A program made the translations under genes and the position numbers. Positions 22,801 through 33,400 of a stretch of 64,000 bases of DNA are shown here, in pieces. The notes beneath the pieces were generated by a model that was not told the DNA's origin, made no database searches, and saw nothing but the letters and a program-made list of their open reading frames with translations. Every line of letters begins with the position of its first letter. Within the stretch, counting starts at the first letter, position 1. Source of the DNA: Pagrus major (lineage: Eukaryota; Chordata; Actinopteri; Spariformes; Sparidae); assembly GCF_040436345.1 (NCBI RefSeq), contig NC_133236.1:10442165-10506164 (forward strand). Reading direction: 5' to 3'.

Positions 22801-25800
22801 AATATTACCCGAATGAAATTATTCAAATTAGAAACCTTGCAGGTGAAGTACCAACACCTTGGGTTGCTTGCTTTGGACGTTTTTCTAAACTTAAAACAAT
22901 CCTTTTTTCTTTTGTATTCATTTTGCTTTTAGATCACAGTAGCCTGTTTAACCCTGCAGTCAGTATTAGTTCAGTTAGTCCTGATTAAGATGGTCGAGAG
23001 TCTGAAACCAGCCCCTGTTCAGTCAAACAACATGTTGTAAACATCTGCTTCATATCACAAGTAGCTAGCATGTGTACTGGAAGCAACATACTGTATGTAG
23101 TGGGTAGTAATAATTTAAACATTTGCAATCGATTTGGTAAATTAACCAGGTGGCTTGTTAAGAAACGAGCTGCTTCTTTCTCAATCTGCGATCTTATCTG
23201 ATCATTTATTGCAGTAGAATCTATTTACTTGTCATAGTTGACCTGATTCGTTACAGTTCAGGTGACCAAAAATGGGACAATATGAAAATTTAGAGTCACG
23301 AATATCCTGGTCAACATAATTGCAATTCAAGATAATACCATGATAATCATCAAAATATACTTAAAACTCTTAAAATGGCATCACTTTACATTTTGTTAGG
23401 AAACAACTATTTTTATCTTTTTATATCTTCAATTCCCCTGCAGTTGGAGAGGAACCCTAGTCTGCTGCTACAGTATGTTACTTAAGAATTCGTATGATTC
23501 TCTTCTGCATGTGAGTCACTCTGTGTGTTTGTATATGTTTGATTTTTACAGATCAGCTCTGGCCTCGGCTCACCAGGGCCAGCCTTTACCCAAAACCCTC
23601 AGCGTGATGGAGAGCACACCGCAGGTCCGCGGCATGCACACCATCATCAGGTCAGAATACACAAGATTCAGACTTTTATTCCCTGGTGTATGTCAGGCTC
23701 GAACAATTTTCTTAACAGAGACTTAATGTTTTTCCTCCTCTCTGCTCCTGACCTCTGTGTGTTTGTGTAGGAACAAGGAGACAAACAGGGACGAGTTTAT
23801 CTTCTACTCCAAGAGATTAATGAGGCTCCTGATAGAACATGCCCTCTCCTTCCTGCCTCTCAAGGTGAGTTCTGGTGTTTCTGTTATTAAAGTGGAGATT
23901 ACTAACTGACCTGCTGCTGCGTTTTTTGAAGGTTGAATCTTGTTGGAATAGTGTTTTATGTATTCTCCATGATTTAATGTTCTGCTCTAAACATCCAGTT
24001 GACTGGTATAATTGTTAAAGTGGCAAGTTGACAAAATATTTTTCCACTTCCACTGTCTTTTTCTTCCTCTCCAGCCGGTATCTGTTGAGACACCTCAAGG
24101 TGGCGTCTATGACGGGAAAAGACTGAGCGGTAAAAGAGTAAGTCTTTCTTTAGGCTTCTGTTCACCTGGAGTTAATCACTTTTGTCACCTTTTAGTGCCC
24201 TCAGATCCAGTTAACATGCACATTCAAGTAAATATTACCTAAATGTATTGTGTGTGTTTTCTGCAGATCACAGGTGTTTCCATCTTGAGAGCAGGAGAGA
24301 CGATGGAGCAGGCTCTGATGGCTGTGTGCAAAGACATCAGACTGGGAAAGATCCTCATCCAGACCAACCACGACACGGGTGAACCAGAGGTATGTGAGTC
24401 TCAAACACTACAATCTGTACACATACAGCATTAAGTACACAAGTATTAGAAAGAAATACATTTTAGCAGGAGTTTAACGAGTGTGTTAATGGCTTCCACA
24501 AGCTTACATCACTGACAGTTCCCTCCTGGATTTAGAGATTAGTCACATGTTGGCAGTTGTAGGCATGTTTCTTTTTTGTGTGGAGAGCTGTATCAAAAAT
24601 GAAATGAAATTTTACAGCACCAGAACTCATCAGAAAGGAGTTGCTCATCCAACACAATATAATCCTAGATTTTCTGTCTGGAGGGAGTTTTCTGTTCTTA
24701 CTCATTGCTTCTTCTTTGTTATTGCTTGTACAACTTCATCATTCTGTTTTTGCTTTCCATGATCTTTTTTTCTTTTTCTGCAGTGATTGAATGATTTTAG
24801 TAGGTTTGTACAGAAGCTTTGGATGAATTTTTGAATTTGACTGTCAATATTATGAATGAACATCAAAATATAACGTAGAGCCTGAGTTTGAAGCTGGTAA
24901 CAGATACTAAATATGAGAATATCTGCACATTTCTCATGTCTTTCCTTTAGCTCCACTACCTTCGTCTGCCCAAAGACATCACTGAAGACTATGTCATCCT
25001 GATGGATAGCACCGTGTCCACCGGAGCTGCTGCTCTCATGGCCGTCAGAGTCCTGCTAGTGGGTCTACAGCTGTCATTAAAAAAAACTGATGAATATCAA
25101 CTTATAAGTGTTTCCTCAGTGGTTTGCTGAAAAACCTCACATTGCTATTGAAAAAATGTCATATAAAATAGAATAAGCCATCTAATCCATGTTAAGATAA
25201 TTGGAAGGCAGCTGGTATTGTGTTATTGCTAAAAACCTGTGAATACATTCAGTCAGCCTTGATGGAGACCAGTCCTTGAGGTTTTTAATGAACATCCTCT
25301 GTCTCTCTCCCCATTATCCTCTGAAGGACCACGATGTAGCCGAGGATAAGATCTTCCTGTTGTCCCTGCTAATGGCAGAGATGGGTGTCCACTCAGTGGC
25401 CTATGCCTTCCCTAAAGTCCGCATCATCACCACTGCTGTGGACAAGGAGGTCAACGACCAGTTCCACATCATACCAGGCATCGGTGAGGAGCTTTCTTTT
25501 CCCCTATAGGCTGAATTTGTAGTAAACAAGAAACATAGAAGTCAGTTTTCCTTAATTCATCATCTGTGAGAATTGTCGGAGTCCTGCTTTAGTATAAGTT
25601 GCAGGAAAAAAATTATCTTTTATTTATTATCTTAAACTATATATAAAAACTCTGCTGACTTTAATGTTTAAAATGTAGCCACACATATAGCATCTAATAT
25701 AATAAATTAAACTATACATTAATTGTAAATTACCTTTTGTTGGCGCATAAAACCAACAATCTGTTGATCTTTACAAATCCTGATGTGATAGTCTAACAAT

Positions 25801-26054
25801 GGCACGGCTGTCAGTGCTGATAAAAATGTTGAAATTAAAAGTCAAATTGAATCGTGACCTTAGAATCGAAATTCAAATCAAACTGAGGATGTCGAGAAGA
25901 AACCCTACTAATTACTTAGGATTAAGGACATATGGGGAAAAAAAACCTTATGTTACTTTGCTTTTTTCTTCCCAAAGGTAATTTTGGAGATCGTTACTTC
26001 GGCACTGACGCTCCGTCAGACTGGTGTGAAAGTGATGAAGGGATGGACTGCTGA
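4846..26054 (+). CDS. uckl1: Uridine-cytidine kinase-like 1
   Basis: The protein joins a uridine/cytidine kinase domain (phosphorylation of uridine or cytidine to the monophosphate, pyrimidine salvage) to a uracil phosphoribosyltransferase-like domain. Exons: 4846-4934, 6756-6964, 10515-10621, 11628-11798, 14041-14112, 18648-18837, 19227-19288, 21677-21693 (17 nt), 23552-23650, 23771-23864, 24075-24137, 24267-24389, 24951-25058, 25327-25483, 25978-26054. All have GT-AG borders and phases that sum to 545 codons plus stop; the human protein is about the same length. The start is the ATG in good context (GACATGG) opening the first exon. Residues 1-75 are a poorly conserved Ser/Thr-rich tail, then [13 protein letters not shown]. 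The P-loop GGSASGKT is at 103-110, the MDSFYK motif with the likely catalytic Asp at 131, NFDHPDAFD at 151-159, YDFTSHSRR at 181-189 and RRDI-type lid residues near 238-246. The UPRT-like part has [11 protein letters not shown] (394-404) and a PRPP-loop-like [10 protein letters not shown] (451-460), altered from active UPRTs, so phosphoribosyltransferase activity is doubtful. The C-terminus is short and acidic. Teleosts may carry two paralogues; I cannot say which this is. An alternative eighth exon is listed separately. Confidence 0.96.
7595..7614. repeat. Short CCCTAA interstitial run
   Basis: About three and a half CCCTAA units within uckl1 intron 2. It is far too short to imply a telomere. 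Confidence 0.8.
9751..9990 (+). repeat. Copy of the GGGCTGCAACTAAC interspersed repeat
   Basis: It opens with AGGGCTGCAGGTAACAGTTA and continues with the ATTAATCAGCTAT and GCCCATCACAGTTCA blocks shared with the copies at 31329 and 36652. This is a diverged teleost repeat lying in uckl1 intron 2. Confidence 0.7.
12060..12450. other. Possible conserved non-coding element in uckl1 intron 4
   Basis: A block of balanced composition without low complexity, between ordinary AT-rich intron sequence. It contains homeodomain-type strings such as TGCTAATTTGCTAATTATTA near 12140 and a GC-rich core CCCCAGGCCCCGGGGG near 12388. The reverse strand is open for 132 codons across it (12108-12506) but shows no known domain and no splice or start logic. 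I read it as a candidate enhancer rather than a gene. Confidence 0.4.
12964..13090 (+). repeat. Partial GGGCTGCAACTAAC repeat
   Basis: It begins AGGGCTGCAACTAACAATTA, the canonical start of this family, and fades after about 130 bp. It lies in uckl1 intron 4. Confidence 0.75.
13320..13450. repeat. Fragment of an ATATCGGCCGGGCTC-type MITE
   Basis: It ends in AATATATTGGTCGGGCTCCA, the usual terminus of a widespread teleost repeat. A more complete relative lies at 26661-27007. Confidence 0.55.
14340..14530. other. Possible conserved non-coding element in uckl1 intron 5
   Basis: A balanced, repeat-free block about 230 bp after exon 5. It contains two CTGATTAAT strings (near 14350 and 14390) and GCTAATTTATCTG near 14448. 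This has the style of a homeodomain-bound enhancer, but that is inference from composition and motif density only. Confidence 0.3.
14950..15220. other. Possible conserved non-coding element in uckl1 intron 5
   Basis: A GC-balanced island in AT-rich intron. It contains CACTTAATAACAGCC, GGTGATTAATTGCG and TTGTAATTTAAGTCAATTA in a row (about 15110-15185). It has no repeat signature and no open frame of note. Candidate cis-regulatory element. Confidence 0.35.
15221..18647. other. Remainder of uckl1 intron 5
   Basis: AT-rich intron. A diverged repeat related to the GGGCTGCAACTAAC family lies at about 17046-17352, with TCAATTAGTTGAAAT at the left and AACAATCGATCA near the right end. A C/T-rich acceptor tract precedes exon 6 at about 18617-18647. 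I recognise nothing else in it. Confidence 0.5.
20600..21345. repeat. Teleost repeat split by a younger insertion (uckl1 intron 7)
   Basis: The left part (20640-20935) has the phrases GGATTCACACTAAATTTCAT and ATCTAGCGCCATCATCAGGT, and the right part (21249-21345) has ACATTGTAAACCTTATACCT and GTGAGCATGCTGATGTTAAC. These are consecutive parts of one common teleost repeat. Between them sits a reverse-oriented copy of the GGGCTGCAACTAAC family, so the second inserted into the first. Confidence 0.6.
20939..21247 (-). repeat. Reverse copy of the GGGCTGCAACTAAC repeat
   Basis: It ends on the + strand in AATCGTTAGTTGCAGCCC, the reverse complement of the family start. It contains the shared internal phrases TGCTGGTTCCAGCTCC and TTTGTTATTTATGACGGTAA. 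Confidence 0.75.
21677..21693 (+). other. uckl1: uckl1 17-nt microexon (exon 8a)
   Basis: Acceptor ATTCCAG, 17 nt encoding REITV plus two bases of an Arg codon, donor GAG/GTATGA. It links exon 7 (phase 0 end) to exon 9 (which supplies the third base) and corresponds to the RELSVR segment of human UCKL1. It encodes residues 301-306, between the kinase and UPRT-like domains. Confidence 0.9.
21836..21935. repeat. Fragment of a CTGACAAA-CAACCAAC repeat
   Basis: It shares AGTAGTTTTTGTG and CTGACAAATCAACCAAC with the longer copy at 63480-63705. Only the terminal part is present. Confidence 0.55.
22226..22270 (+). promoter_or_regulatory. uckl1: CU-rich intronic tract upstream of alternative microexon
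   Basis: About 45 nt almost entirely C and T, with repeated CTCTTCTTTCTCTTC units, 40-85 nt before the 22311 acceptor and upstream of its own shorter pyrimidine tract. Tracts of this kind bind PTB-type splicing repressors and are typical of tissue-restricted (neural or muscle) microexons. Binding here is inferred. Confidence 0.45.
22311..22330 (+). other. uckl1: Candidate alternative uckl1 microexon (exon 8b, 20 nt)
   Basis: Acceptor TCCACTTCTTCAG, 20 nt encoding RKLRWD plus AT, donor TAT/GTGAGG. Its length (20 = 2 mod 3) matches the 17-nt exon 8a, so it can replace it without changing frame and gives RKLRWDI before SALASAHQ. Including both (37 nt) or neither shifts the frame, so the two should be mutually exclusive. 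Like 8a it begins with Arg followed by a charged residue. No transcript evidence was available. Confidence 0.6.
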
Positions 26055-26584
26055 AAGGAGAATCAATCAGGGTTGTGGAGGGTTGTTACAAAAGCACTTA
26101 AACAGCCATGACAACAGTGAACAGAGCCTCTGTCATCCCTCAATGCTCCCACCTGCTCATCGTTCTGACAGGGAGGTGACGCTGTATAAACCACTTCCTG
26201 TTCAGATGAGTGCACAGAGTTCACTGTCAGGTTGGTACAGTTACTGATCTGAGTATTACATTTGTGCCAGGCAGGATTCAGACCATTTTCCATTCCAAAT
26301 TTCCAGCGTTTTTTAAAGGGGTCCAAGTGTTGCCTGTTTTAACTCAGTTCCACTGCAGTCTCAACGGGCTGAGCTGCATTTACTGCCAGCTTTGAGACAC
26401 GCTTGATTACGATGTAAATAATTTTGCCAGTAATGTGTTTTTGTTGCTGCAGGCTGCCATGCTTCGGAATTGAAAATGTTTATATTCACGTACTGTGAGT
26501 TTACTGGGGGAGCCTTGAAATCGTTGAGTTTCTTACAGGATTTTGCACAGTAAGTCTTTTTGCCTTCATAAACCAGATGTTGTA

Positions 26585-26590
26585 AATAAA
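26585..26590 (+). terminator. uckl1: Candidate polyadenylation signal of uckl1 (proximal)
   Basis: AATAAA about 530 nt after the stop codon, just before a repeat. A second AATAAA at 29058-29063 is an alternative distal signal. Confidence 0.45.
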
Positions 26591-26660
26591 TCAGAGAGTA
26601 CGCAGGGAAGATTTGGCTAGAGCTATGCTCGGTTTAATCCTTAGCAGTTAAAAAAAAAAG

Positions 26661-27007
26661 TAGAGCCCAACCAACACTTGATTTTTGGGAACCTAAAAAT
26701 TTGGATACGAGATATTGGCCGATGTGCCCATTTCTTTTTTTTCTTTTTATGAGCAATTATTTATTTGTTTTATGATTTGGCAGCATATAGCAGGATGCAA
26801 ACATGAAAAATAAAATGGAATAATAGTAAGTAAAATTAGTGAGATAAATTGAATCAAATTAGGTTCTAGTCACATCATAAAAACCATAGAATAAAAACAA
26901 GAAATAAGTAACAAAAATGTTACATTTGGGTACGGTAGGACATCATATACAGTGATACTGATATATTGGTGATAATATGTGACAATCAATATATTGGGCA
27001 GGCTATA
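26661..27007. repeat. MITE of the ATATTGG/GGGCTCTA type
   Basis: It begins TAGAGCCCAACCAACACTTG and ends CAATATATTGGGCAGGCTAT, so the ends are imperfect inverted repeats of the phrase AGAGCCCAACCAA. It is a diverged teleost non-autonomous element; its fragment relative is at 13320-13450. Confidence 0.6.
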
Positions 27008-28377
27008 AAAAACAAAAATGTATGTGTTAGTGTCCTCCTGACTGTGTAATTCTTAATAATCGAATAATTTGTTTTGCAAATAGATGTTGTCTTTTAACAC
27101 AAGACAAATATTGGGTGTTTAGTGGAGAATAGTAAAGAATAGAATTATTCATGTATCACAGCTTTGCTCTGCTAATGAAGCTCCAGCTGTCTGTACTGTA
27201 AAATAATTATATCTCAGGCAACTTTGACTGAAAAAACAAGGATTCATACTTGAATGAAAGAAGACTGACTGATGATTAAGGGAAACAGTCAAATATTGTT
27301 GGTCATATTTGTTTTACGTTATTTTATTTTTTTTATCTCATTGTTAATTTGAACACCAATATGTTACAACAGCAATAACGCAGAGCCATGTTCTTTAAAC
27401 TTGAACATCGTCACTACATTACAGAAGAACATTTCATTTAGCTTTTGCTGATAATTAAGTCAATGTACAGCTAGCTAATGCTTTGTATTGCATTGTCTGT
27501 CAGAAGCTGCTGGTGTAACGCTCTGTGTGGCCTTTAATCATTTGTTACTAGCACTGTCCACATGTGCGCTTTGTCACTGGCTGATGATGATCGTATAAAC
27601 CAGGAGACCAAACGACACCAGGTGTTCTTGTTGTGGTCAAATATCCTGATTTAAAACAAAACTACAGCACTTGAGGTAGCATCAGATATTCAAATATACT
27701 TTGTCAGGCTTAAAGTCGTAAGCATTTCATGCTTGAACTCGTCATGTTTTGAGATTTCTTTTTTTTTTTGGATATAATACAGAAACTGATTGATATGCGA
27801 TGCTTACCTGTTGTGGTAATGTTTGCTGCTGCTTGTGACCTTTTTTTATGTTATTTATTTATTGTATTGTTAGCAGCAATTCCACATCTTCACATATCTG
27901 TTGTGCAGTACATTAAAGCCCTTAATCCAAGTTGTATAACCAACATATTGTTGTTTTAATGTTTTTACTCTGAAGGTCTGCAGACACAGTCTCTGTCCAG
28001 ATCATATCAGTCAAACACAAGGTCATTTTAACACTGTGATTAAATAGTCTTTTTTGCTCTCTAAATGCTAAGGAAAGGTGCTTCAATATTTCTTTCTTAT
28101 CTCCTTTAGAATAGGATACATTGGACCTTTCTTTACAAAAGGAAAGATGATAATGTCATCCCACAATACCTTGCGGCTCTGGTGTAAGTAAGCCGGCTGT
28201 CTTTTCTTAAGTCCTTACGAATTCTGCTTCACATCTCTCCTTGACCTCATAACTTTTTCCGTCAAGGAAAAAATGTTTTAAAGTATTTGACAGAAGATAA
28301 TTGTTTTGACTATTCGACAGCAGCCTAGGTCTTATTCACTGGACAGTTTGACCCATTAAACATAGGTTTAACTACCA

Positions 28378-28772
28378 TTAAAAGGGCAACTCCACCAATT
28401 TTACACATTAAAGTGTGTTTAAAGTGCATTACCGCATATGTGGAAAAAGTAGTATAAAGCTTTTTGTGGCTCCAGAGGAAGCTGCACATAATCTGATAAA
28501 TTGCCTCCAGTGTTGTCACTGAGTGGCTAAGTTGAATCATGGGTAATGTGAGCAGCAGGTTTTGAAAAGCAGTCCTCTGGCCAGAATTGCGCTCCTGTAA
28601 CACTGTTGGACTCGATACAGCAGAACTAGAGATATCTTTTTCAGTCCACACATTCTTCTTTCAAACAAAAGCCACAAAAGGCTTTATACTACTATTTTCA
28701 CATATGCAGTAGAACTCCCCAAGACCTGTATACACACTTTAATGTGCAAAATGTGTGGAGGTACCCTTTAAT
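28378..28772. mobile_element. MITE with long terminal inverted repeats
   Basis: The left end reads AAAGGGCAACTCCACCAATT and continues into TACACATTAAAGTGTGT. The right end is its inverted counterpart, ACACACTTTAATGTGCAAAA followed by GTGTGGAGGTACCCTTT. The repeats extend inward (GCATATGTGGAAAA against TTTTCACATATGC), giving an almost complete foldback of about 395 bp with no coding capacity. A truncated copy lies at 61821-61912. Confidence 0.8.
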
Positions 28773-29057
28773 AATGGCTGCCTTCTCTTCAATTAAATTA
28801 TTAATTACACCTGTGCTCTGGTCAAATGTCCAAACACCTGCATTGATTTTGTTAACATCCAGCTGTCCAGCCAACACAAGTCACACATGTATCTGAGAAC
28901 AAGAACTTGAAACAAAGTCAGCTGCTTTCACTTTTTATCTGTACTATACTTAATGTAAGTAGTTACACCTGTGTTGGCCAGTCAGCATTTCCTTTATGTG
29001 AAACATCTGTTGGTTTCCCTCCATTTTGTTTTTGTAAATTCCACTTCACTTGTACAG

Positions 29058-29063
29058 AATAAA
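29058..29063 (+). terminator. uckl1: Candidate distal polyadenylation signal of uckl1
   Basis: AATAAA after TTGTACAG, about 65 bp before the CTCF-like motif and the mpv17 promoter. If used, it gives uckl1 a 3 kb 3' UTR containing two MITEs. Confidence 0.35.
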
Positions 29064-29127
29064 AATATTAACTTAAAATAACTCCTCAATGTGGTTTTCG
29101 TTGTCATTTTGTTGTGCACCCGGGTTA

Positions 29128-29141
29128 CCCGCAGGGGGCGC
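29128..29141 (+). promoter_or_regulatory. CTCF-like motif between uckl1 and mpv17
   Basis: CCCGCAGGGGGCGC matches the vertebrate CTCF core (CCASYAGRKGGCRS) at 13 of 14 positions. It lies between the distal uckl1 polyadenylation signal and the mpv17 first exon. Confidence 0.5.
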
Positions 29142-29159
29142 CAGACTTTACAACCAGTT

Positions 29160-29180
29160 GTTTACAGCGGAAGTGACGCA
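29160..29180 (+). promoter_or_regulatory. mpv17: ETS/CRE-like element of the mpv17 promoter
   Basis: GCGGAAGTGACGCAC joins an ETS core (CGGAAGTG) to a half CRE (TGACGC), a combination common in TATA-less promoters of housekeeping and mitochondrial-protein genes. Confidence 0.45.
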
Positions 29181-29184
29181 CACT

Positions 29185-29273
29185 GCAGTTCTTATGCTGC
29201 CTTCCCTGGCTGTAGGAACTTTTCGGTTTGACTGTGTGCAGTCTATTTCGAGTCGGCAAAAACGACTAGGCAG
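29185..29273 (+). other. mpv17: Candidate non-coding first exon 1a of mpv17
   Basis: Sequence downstream of the ETS/CRE element ends in a donor GGCAG/GTGCGA at 29273. It can splice to the acceptor at 30600. The 5' end is approximate. It carries an ATG at 29194 in poor context. Confidence 0.4.
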
Positions 29274-29729
29274 GTGCGATTTTTCACTTTTCATTAGTAA
29301 AAGGGCTGCATACAGTGTACATCATACAAGTAAATTAAGTGAAAGGGTTTAATGAATATGAGACGAGATTTTGAATTTAGGGACATATTGCATTTAAGCT
29401 ATAATTACCAACGTCTCTTTTTAGTCTATGAAAATTAAATGCTTCATTCTTATCAAATTTGCTCACGTTTGCTTGTATTTTACTAACTAAAATACATGAT
29501 TGACGCCACCAAACCAAGCGTCTTTAATTTGTTCTTGACATTTAATCTATGGGGGGAATCATTTGACATGGTTAAGGTCTGAAGTCTAAAAGTACTCTCT
29601 TGAAGTAATGGTTTTGGATTGATTATAAATAAAATGTGTCCTCAGAAATGTTTTAATTGCACCTGCATTTATGGTTATGATTTACAATGAAGTGAATGTG
29701 CCTGGATGAAACATGAAACCATTTGTAGA

Positions 29730-29814
29730 AGCCCAGAGCGCAAACTTCCGAGCGAATGCGGAGACGTGAAGGCATCAGCAGCAGCTCTCTCATTAAAGCC
29801 GGGAGCTCACGCAG
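29730..29814 (+). other. mpv17: Candidate non-coding first exon 1b of mpv17
   Basis: A CpG-containing block ends in the donor CGCAG/GTACAC at 29814 and can splice to 30601. It contains an ATG at 29756 in poor context. Either 1a or 1b, or both, could be used; the 5' limits are guesses. Confidence 0.4.
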
Positions 29815-30608
29815 GTACACATTTCATTTACAGTGACTGTAATATATTGAGTATTAATACACAGGGCGGGCGCTTGTGGCTGATGTTCGTGTCTGTAAGC
29901 ACGTAGCAGCGCTGCTGTGTTTCAGTTATATTCCTAAACATTTAAAGAAACGTGAACATAAACAGGATAATAATGTGGGGAAGTGCCGTTATTTTGATGC
30001 AAAAGTTGTTAGAGACTTGGGGTCGTTGGCTGGAAATGACCTTTAACGTAACGCTGCACTTTAAACTTAAGCTAATGCCTGTTAGCTTAGCCAGGATGTT
30101 ACCGAACGTCCACCTTACGCCGAACCGCATTGAAAAACTGTACAGTTTAAAGTTACCCTTGTTGTTTATAAATCTACATGTGTGTCAGAACCTGATTTAT
30201 ACTTTTCTCTAAATTGTTTGGAGCCACTCTTTAATTCGGCGTTGATAAATTCCACAAAGAATGACAAACTTTAAGAAATATTTGACTTTTTCTAAAAACC
30301 ACGTCGCAGCTTCATCCAGTGGAGAGGATTTTAGCCAGCACGTTCTGTCGATAAAATGTTCACTCAAACTAAATGATCAGCTAGTTCTTGTCAATTGTCA
30401 GAAAACGGGATCTGTGAAAAGGTCTTTGTTAAACCAGGATTTAGTAGCAGTTCTACCTCAGCAGACCAGCTAATTGACAAGTGGTGGTCGCTTGATTTGA
30501 GTCACGCTGCCTGCCGGTGGGCGGGGTGGATTAATGGACAGATCATGTTTTTGCAGTTTCCCGTCTTGATAACTTTGTGATTTTTCTTTATTCCTCCTAG
30601 GCGGAATC

Positions 30609-33361
30609 ATGGCAGGCCTGTGGAGATCCTACCAAGTCTTGATGACCAAATACCCCTGGACAGTACAGATAGTGACTGCTGGTAGGAAAGGCTCCCTCTT
30701 ACACACTTCATTTAAATCCAACAGCTGCATCTCTCCACTGAAGATGCAGTAATCTTCAAAAGACAGTAGACAGATATCATATTCCAAATTAAGAGGTCTA
30801 GAAACGCACTGAAACTCACTTTTCGTGTTAAGATAAAGTGAGTGTAAGAGATGAGAAAAACAGGGGGCTGAAAATGTTCAACATCTGGTCACATTCATGA
30901 CCTTTGCTCCAGTTTACAGAGCACCTCAGTTTCAGAATCAACAATGAGGAAAGGCCTTTGAACCACACAGATGTTTTTTTTCTGAAATACGAATCCCTTC
31001 CTGATTTAAATAGCTTTTCCCCCCTCAGTATGTAAAACGTCCTCATTGTAAAACCTTGTAGGATCTTTTGACAGTAAATATAACAGGCTTATTTTGGGGA
31101 CATGGTAACATTTGATCCTTGAGGGACCTTTCGTCCACAAATGCAAAGAATTGCTTCAAGGTCCTTCTTTCTGAAAGTCACAGACATGTAAGGCAACACT
31201 TCCAGCTGTAGAAAGCATGTTAGAGCTGCTGTGTAACGATGAATTTGAATTCATCTGAACATGCGATTACTGCAAAATGAAACTCATCCTATGTCCAAAT
31301 ATCTGAGCAGTTATTTAATGTACACTTTAGGGCTGTAATTAACGATTATTTTCATTACCGATTAATCTGCTGATTATTTTCATATTTGTAAAAAAAAAAT
31401 TGTGAAAAATGCTCATCACAGTTTTCCCGAGCCCAAAGTGACCTTCAGATTTCCTTTTTTGTCCAACTAACAGACCGAAACCCAAACTCTTCAGACTCGT
31501 TACTGTCATAAATGACAAAGAGAAGCCACAAAAGTACTTAAAATCACTTAAGATGCTGGAACCATCAATTGTAACATTTTTGTTTAAAAATTAAATGAAA
31601 TGACTAGTTGATGGTTAGTAGGTCATAACTGTCAGAACAGAACCGATTCATGGATTAGCTCTTGTAGCTCCACTGCAAAATCTTTTCCAGTGTAGTACAG
31701 TTCAATCACCACTAGATGGAGGCAGTGCTCACCTGTCTGATGCACCTCAGCATCCAGCTGACAGAGGGTCCAGAGAAAGTAAAACATGTTGGATTCATCT
31801 ATCATTAACAGTTGTGGAATGTAACTAAGTAAAGTTACTCAGAAGCCAAATTGCTTTGATGGATTTAACAAGTGCAGCATCTACACATACAGTAGGCCAC
31901 TGTGTATCTTTACAGTTGGTTTGCTTGACGTCAGTCACACGAGGAAGAAGAGAAAGAGGAAGAAGTAGAGGAGGAGGAGCAGCACATGTTCAGTCAGGGT
32001 TCTGATGGGAAGGAAAATGTCTTTGACCATAGAGCTGTGGAATATCAACTCATCCATCTTCTCTAACTTCATTTCAGCCTTTCTTACCCTCAGGTCATTA
32101 CTCAGCTCTGATATAAAAGCCTTGTAAAAGCTTACATCTGTTAATATCAGTAAGTTATCAGACGATACACTGAATGTAATCAGTTTTGATTGTTGTAAAC
32201 AACGCACTCGTATTTACATCAGAAATGTAAAAACCGGAGCAACTTTTAAGACGATTGGGCCGATTGGGCAAATTAATGTCAATCAAATCTGGCAACACTG
32301 CTTGAGAGGTAACCTGAGCGTGAGTTGGACTGAACAGCTCTTTGATTTGAGATCAGACTTGAGGTGTAAAGTTTGATGTTAGGATACTTCTGTGTCCTCT
32401 CTGTGATCCTCGATTCTTTCCTCCATCAGCCCTCTGTGAGCTCTGAGTCTGTCTGTGAGAGTTTTCTAACAGAAATCGTTCTTTTTCTCATCATAAAGTG
32501 AAGTTCTGAGCAACAGACTGAAGCTGCTGAGCTGTAACTCTTCTCTCTCGGTGCTTTACTGCCCATCAAAGTGTCTGAGTCAAAGTGACAGAGGAAATGC
32601 TTGTATTTATTGCTCTCAAGGTGAGCAATTTTCTGTTTGAGTGTGTATGTGGGTGAGTGTCCACCTTGTGACACTAACTGCCTTTATTAGTTCCCCCATG
32701 ACATTTTAAGGAAAGGTTAGCTCTTGTTCAGCTGGGTCTATATTATTACACTGAGCTGTCAGTTTTAAGTATGTGGGCTGCAGTGGGTGATATTAAGTTG
32801 GTGAGTTTCAGAGCTTTTCCACCTGCTGAACGGCTTTTTTTATGAGTCAGGACAAAAACTCTACAGTAAATATCAGTCTGAAAGGAGTTATATGGACGGC
32901 TGTGCAGACTGGAGACTTGTTTTAAGGCTCACTGACTGTTTGGCTTCACTCTCATCAACCGTGTATCCAGCAGCAGCAGCAGCAGGCAGGATTTAAAAGA
33001 ACAGTTCACCCAAAAATGAAAATTCAGTCATGACGATGGAAATTTAGGTGAAGATTCATCAGTCACAAAACGCCTCTGGAGCTTGACAGCAAAACAGCTT
33101 GTGGTGGGAATTTTCTGCTCATTGCCATTCTCCGCTCCACTAAAATTTCACACACTCCATTCAAATCGCTCAATGCTCGCTCCAAAAACATTAAAAACTG
33201 CGCTGTATTTTAATTTTAGCTTCAACTGTAGCCTGGCATCCAAAATAACTGAGCAGACAACACCACATTTTCCAAGCAGAAATGATTTATTTCAACGTTG
33301 GGCATGTTTTGGGCTCATGGTGTGAGCGTTACCGGAGCGGGATTGAAACGGGAGATAATAC

Positions 33362-33400
<39 letters not shown>

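Larger units (their letters stand above)
26055..29100. other. uckl1 3' UTR candidate and intergenic DNA
   Basis: It follows the uckl1 stop. It contains AATAAA at 26585 and again at 29058, two MITE-like elements (26661-27007 and 28378-28772), and otherwise AT-rich sequence. An exon-like string at 28110-28183 is discussed as a finding. No other gene is seen. Confidence 0.6.
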
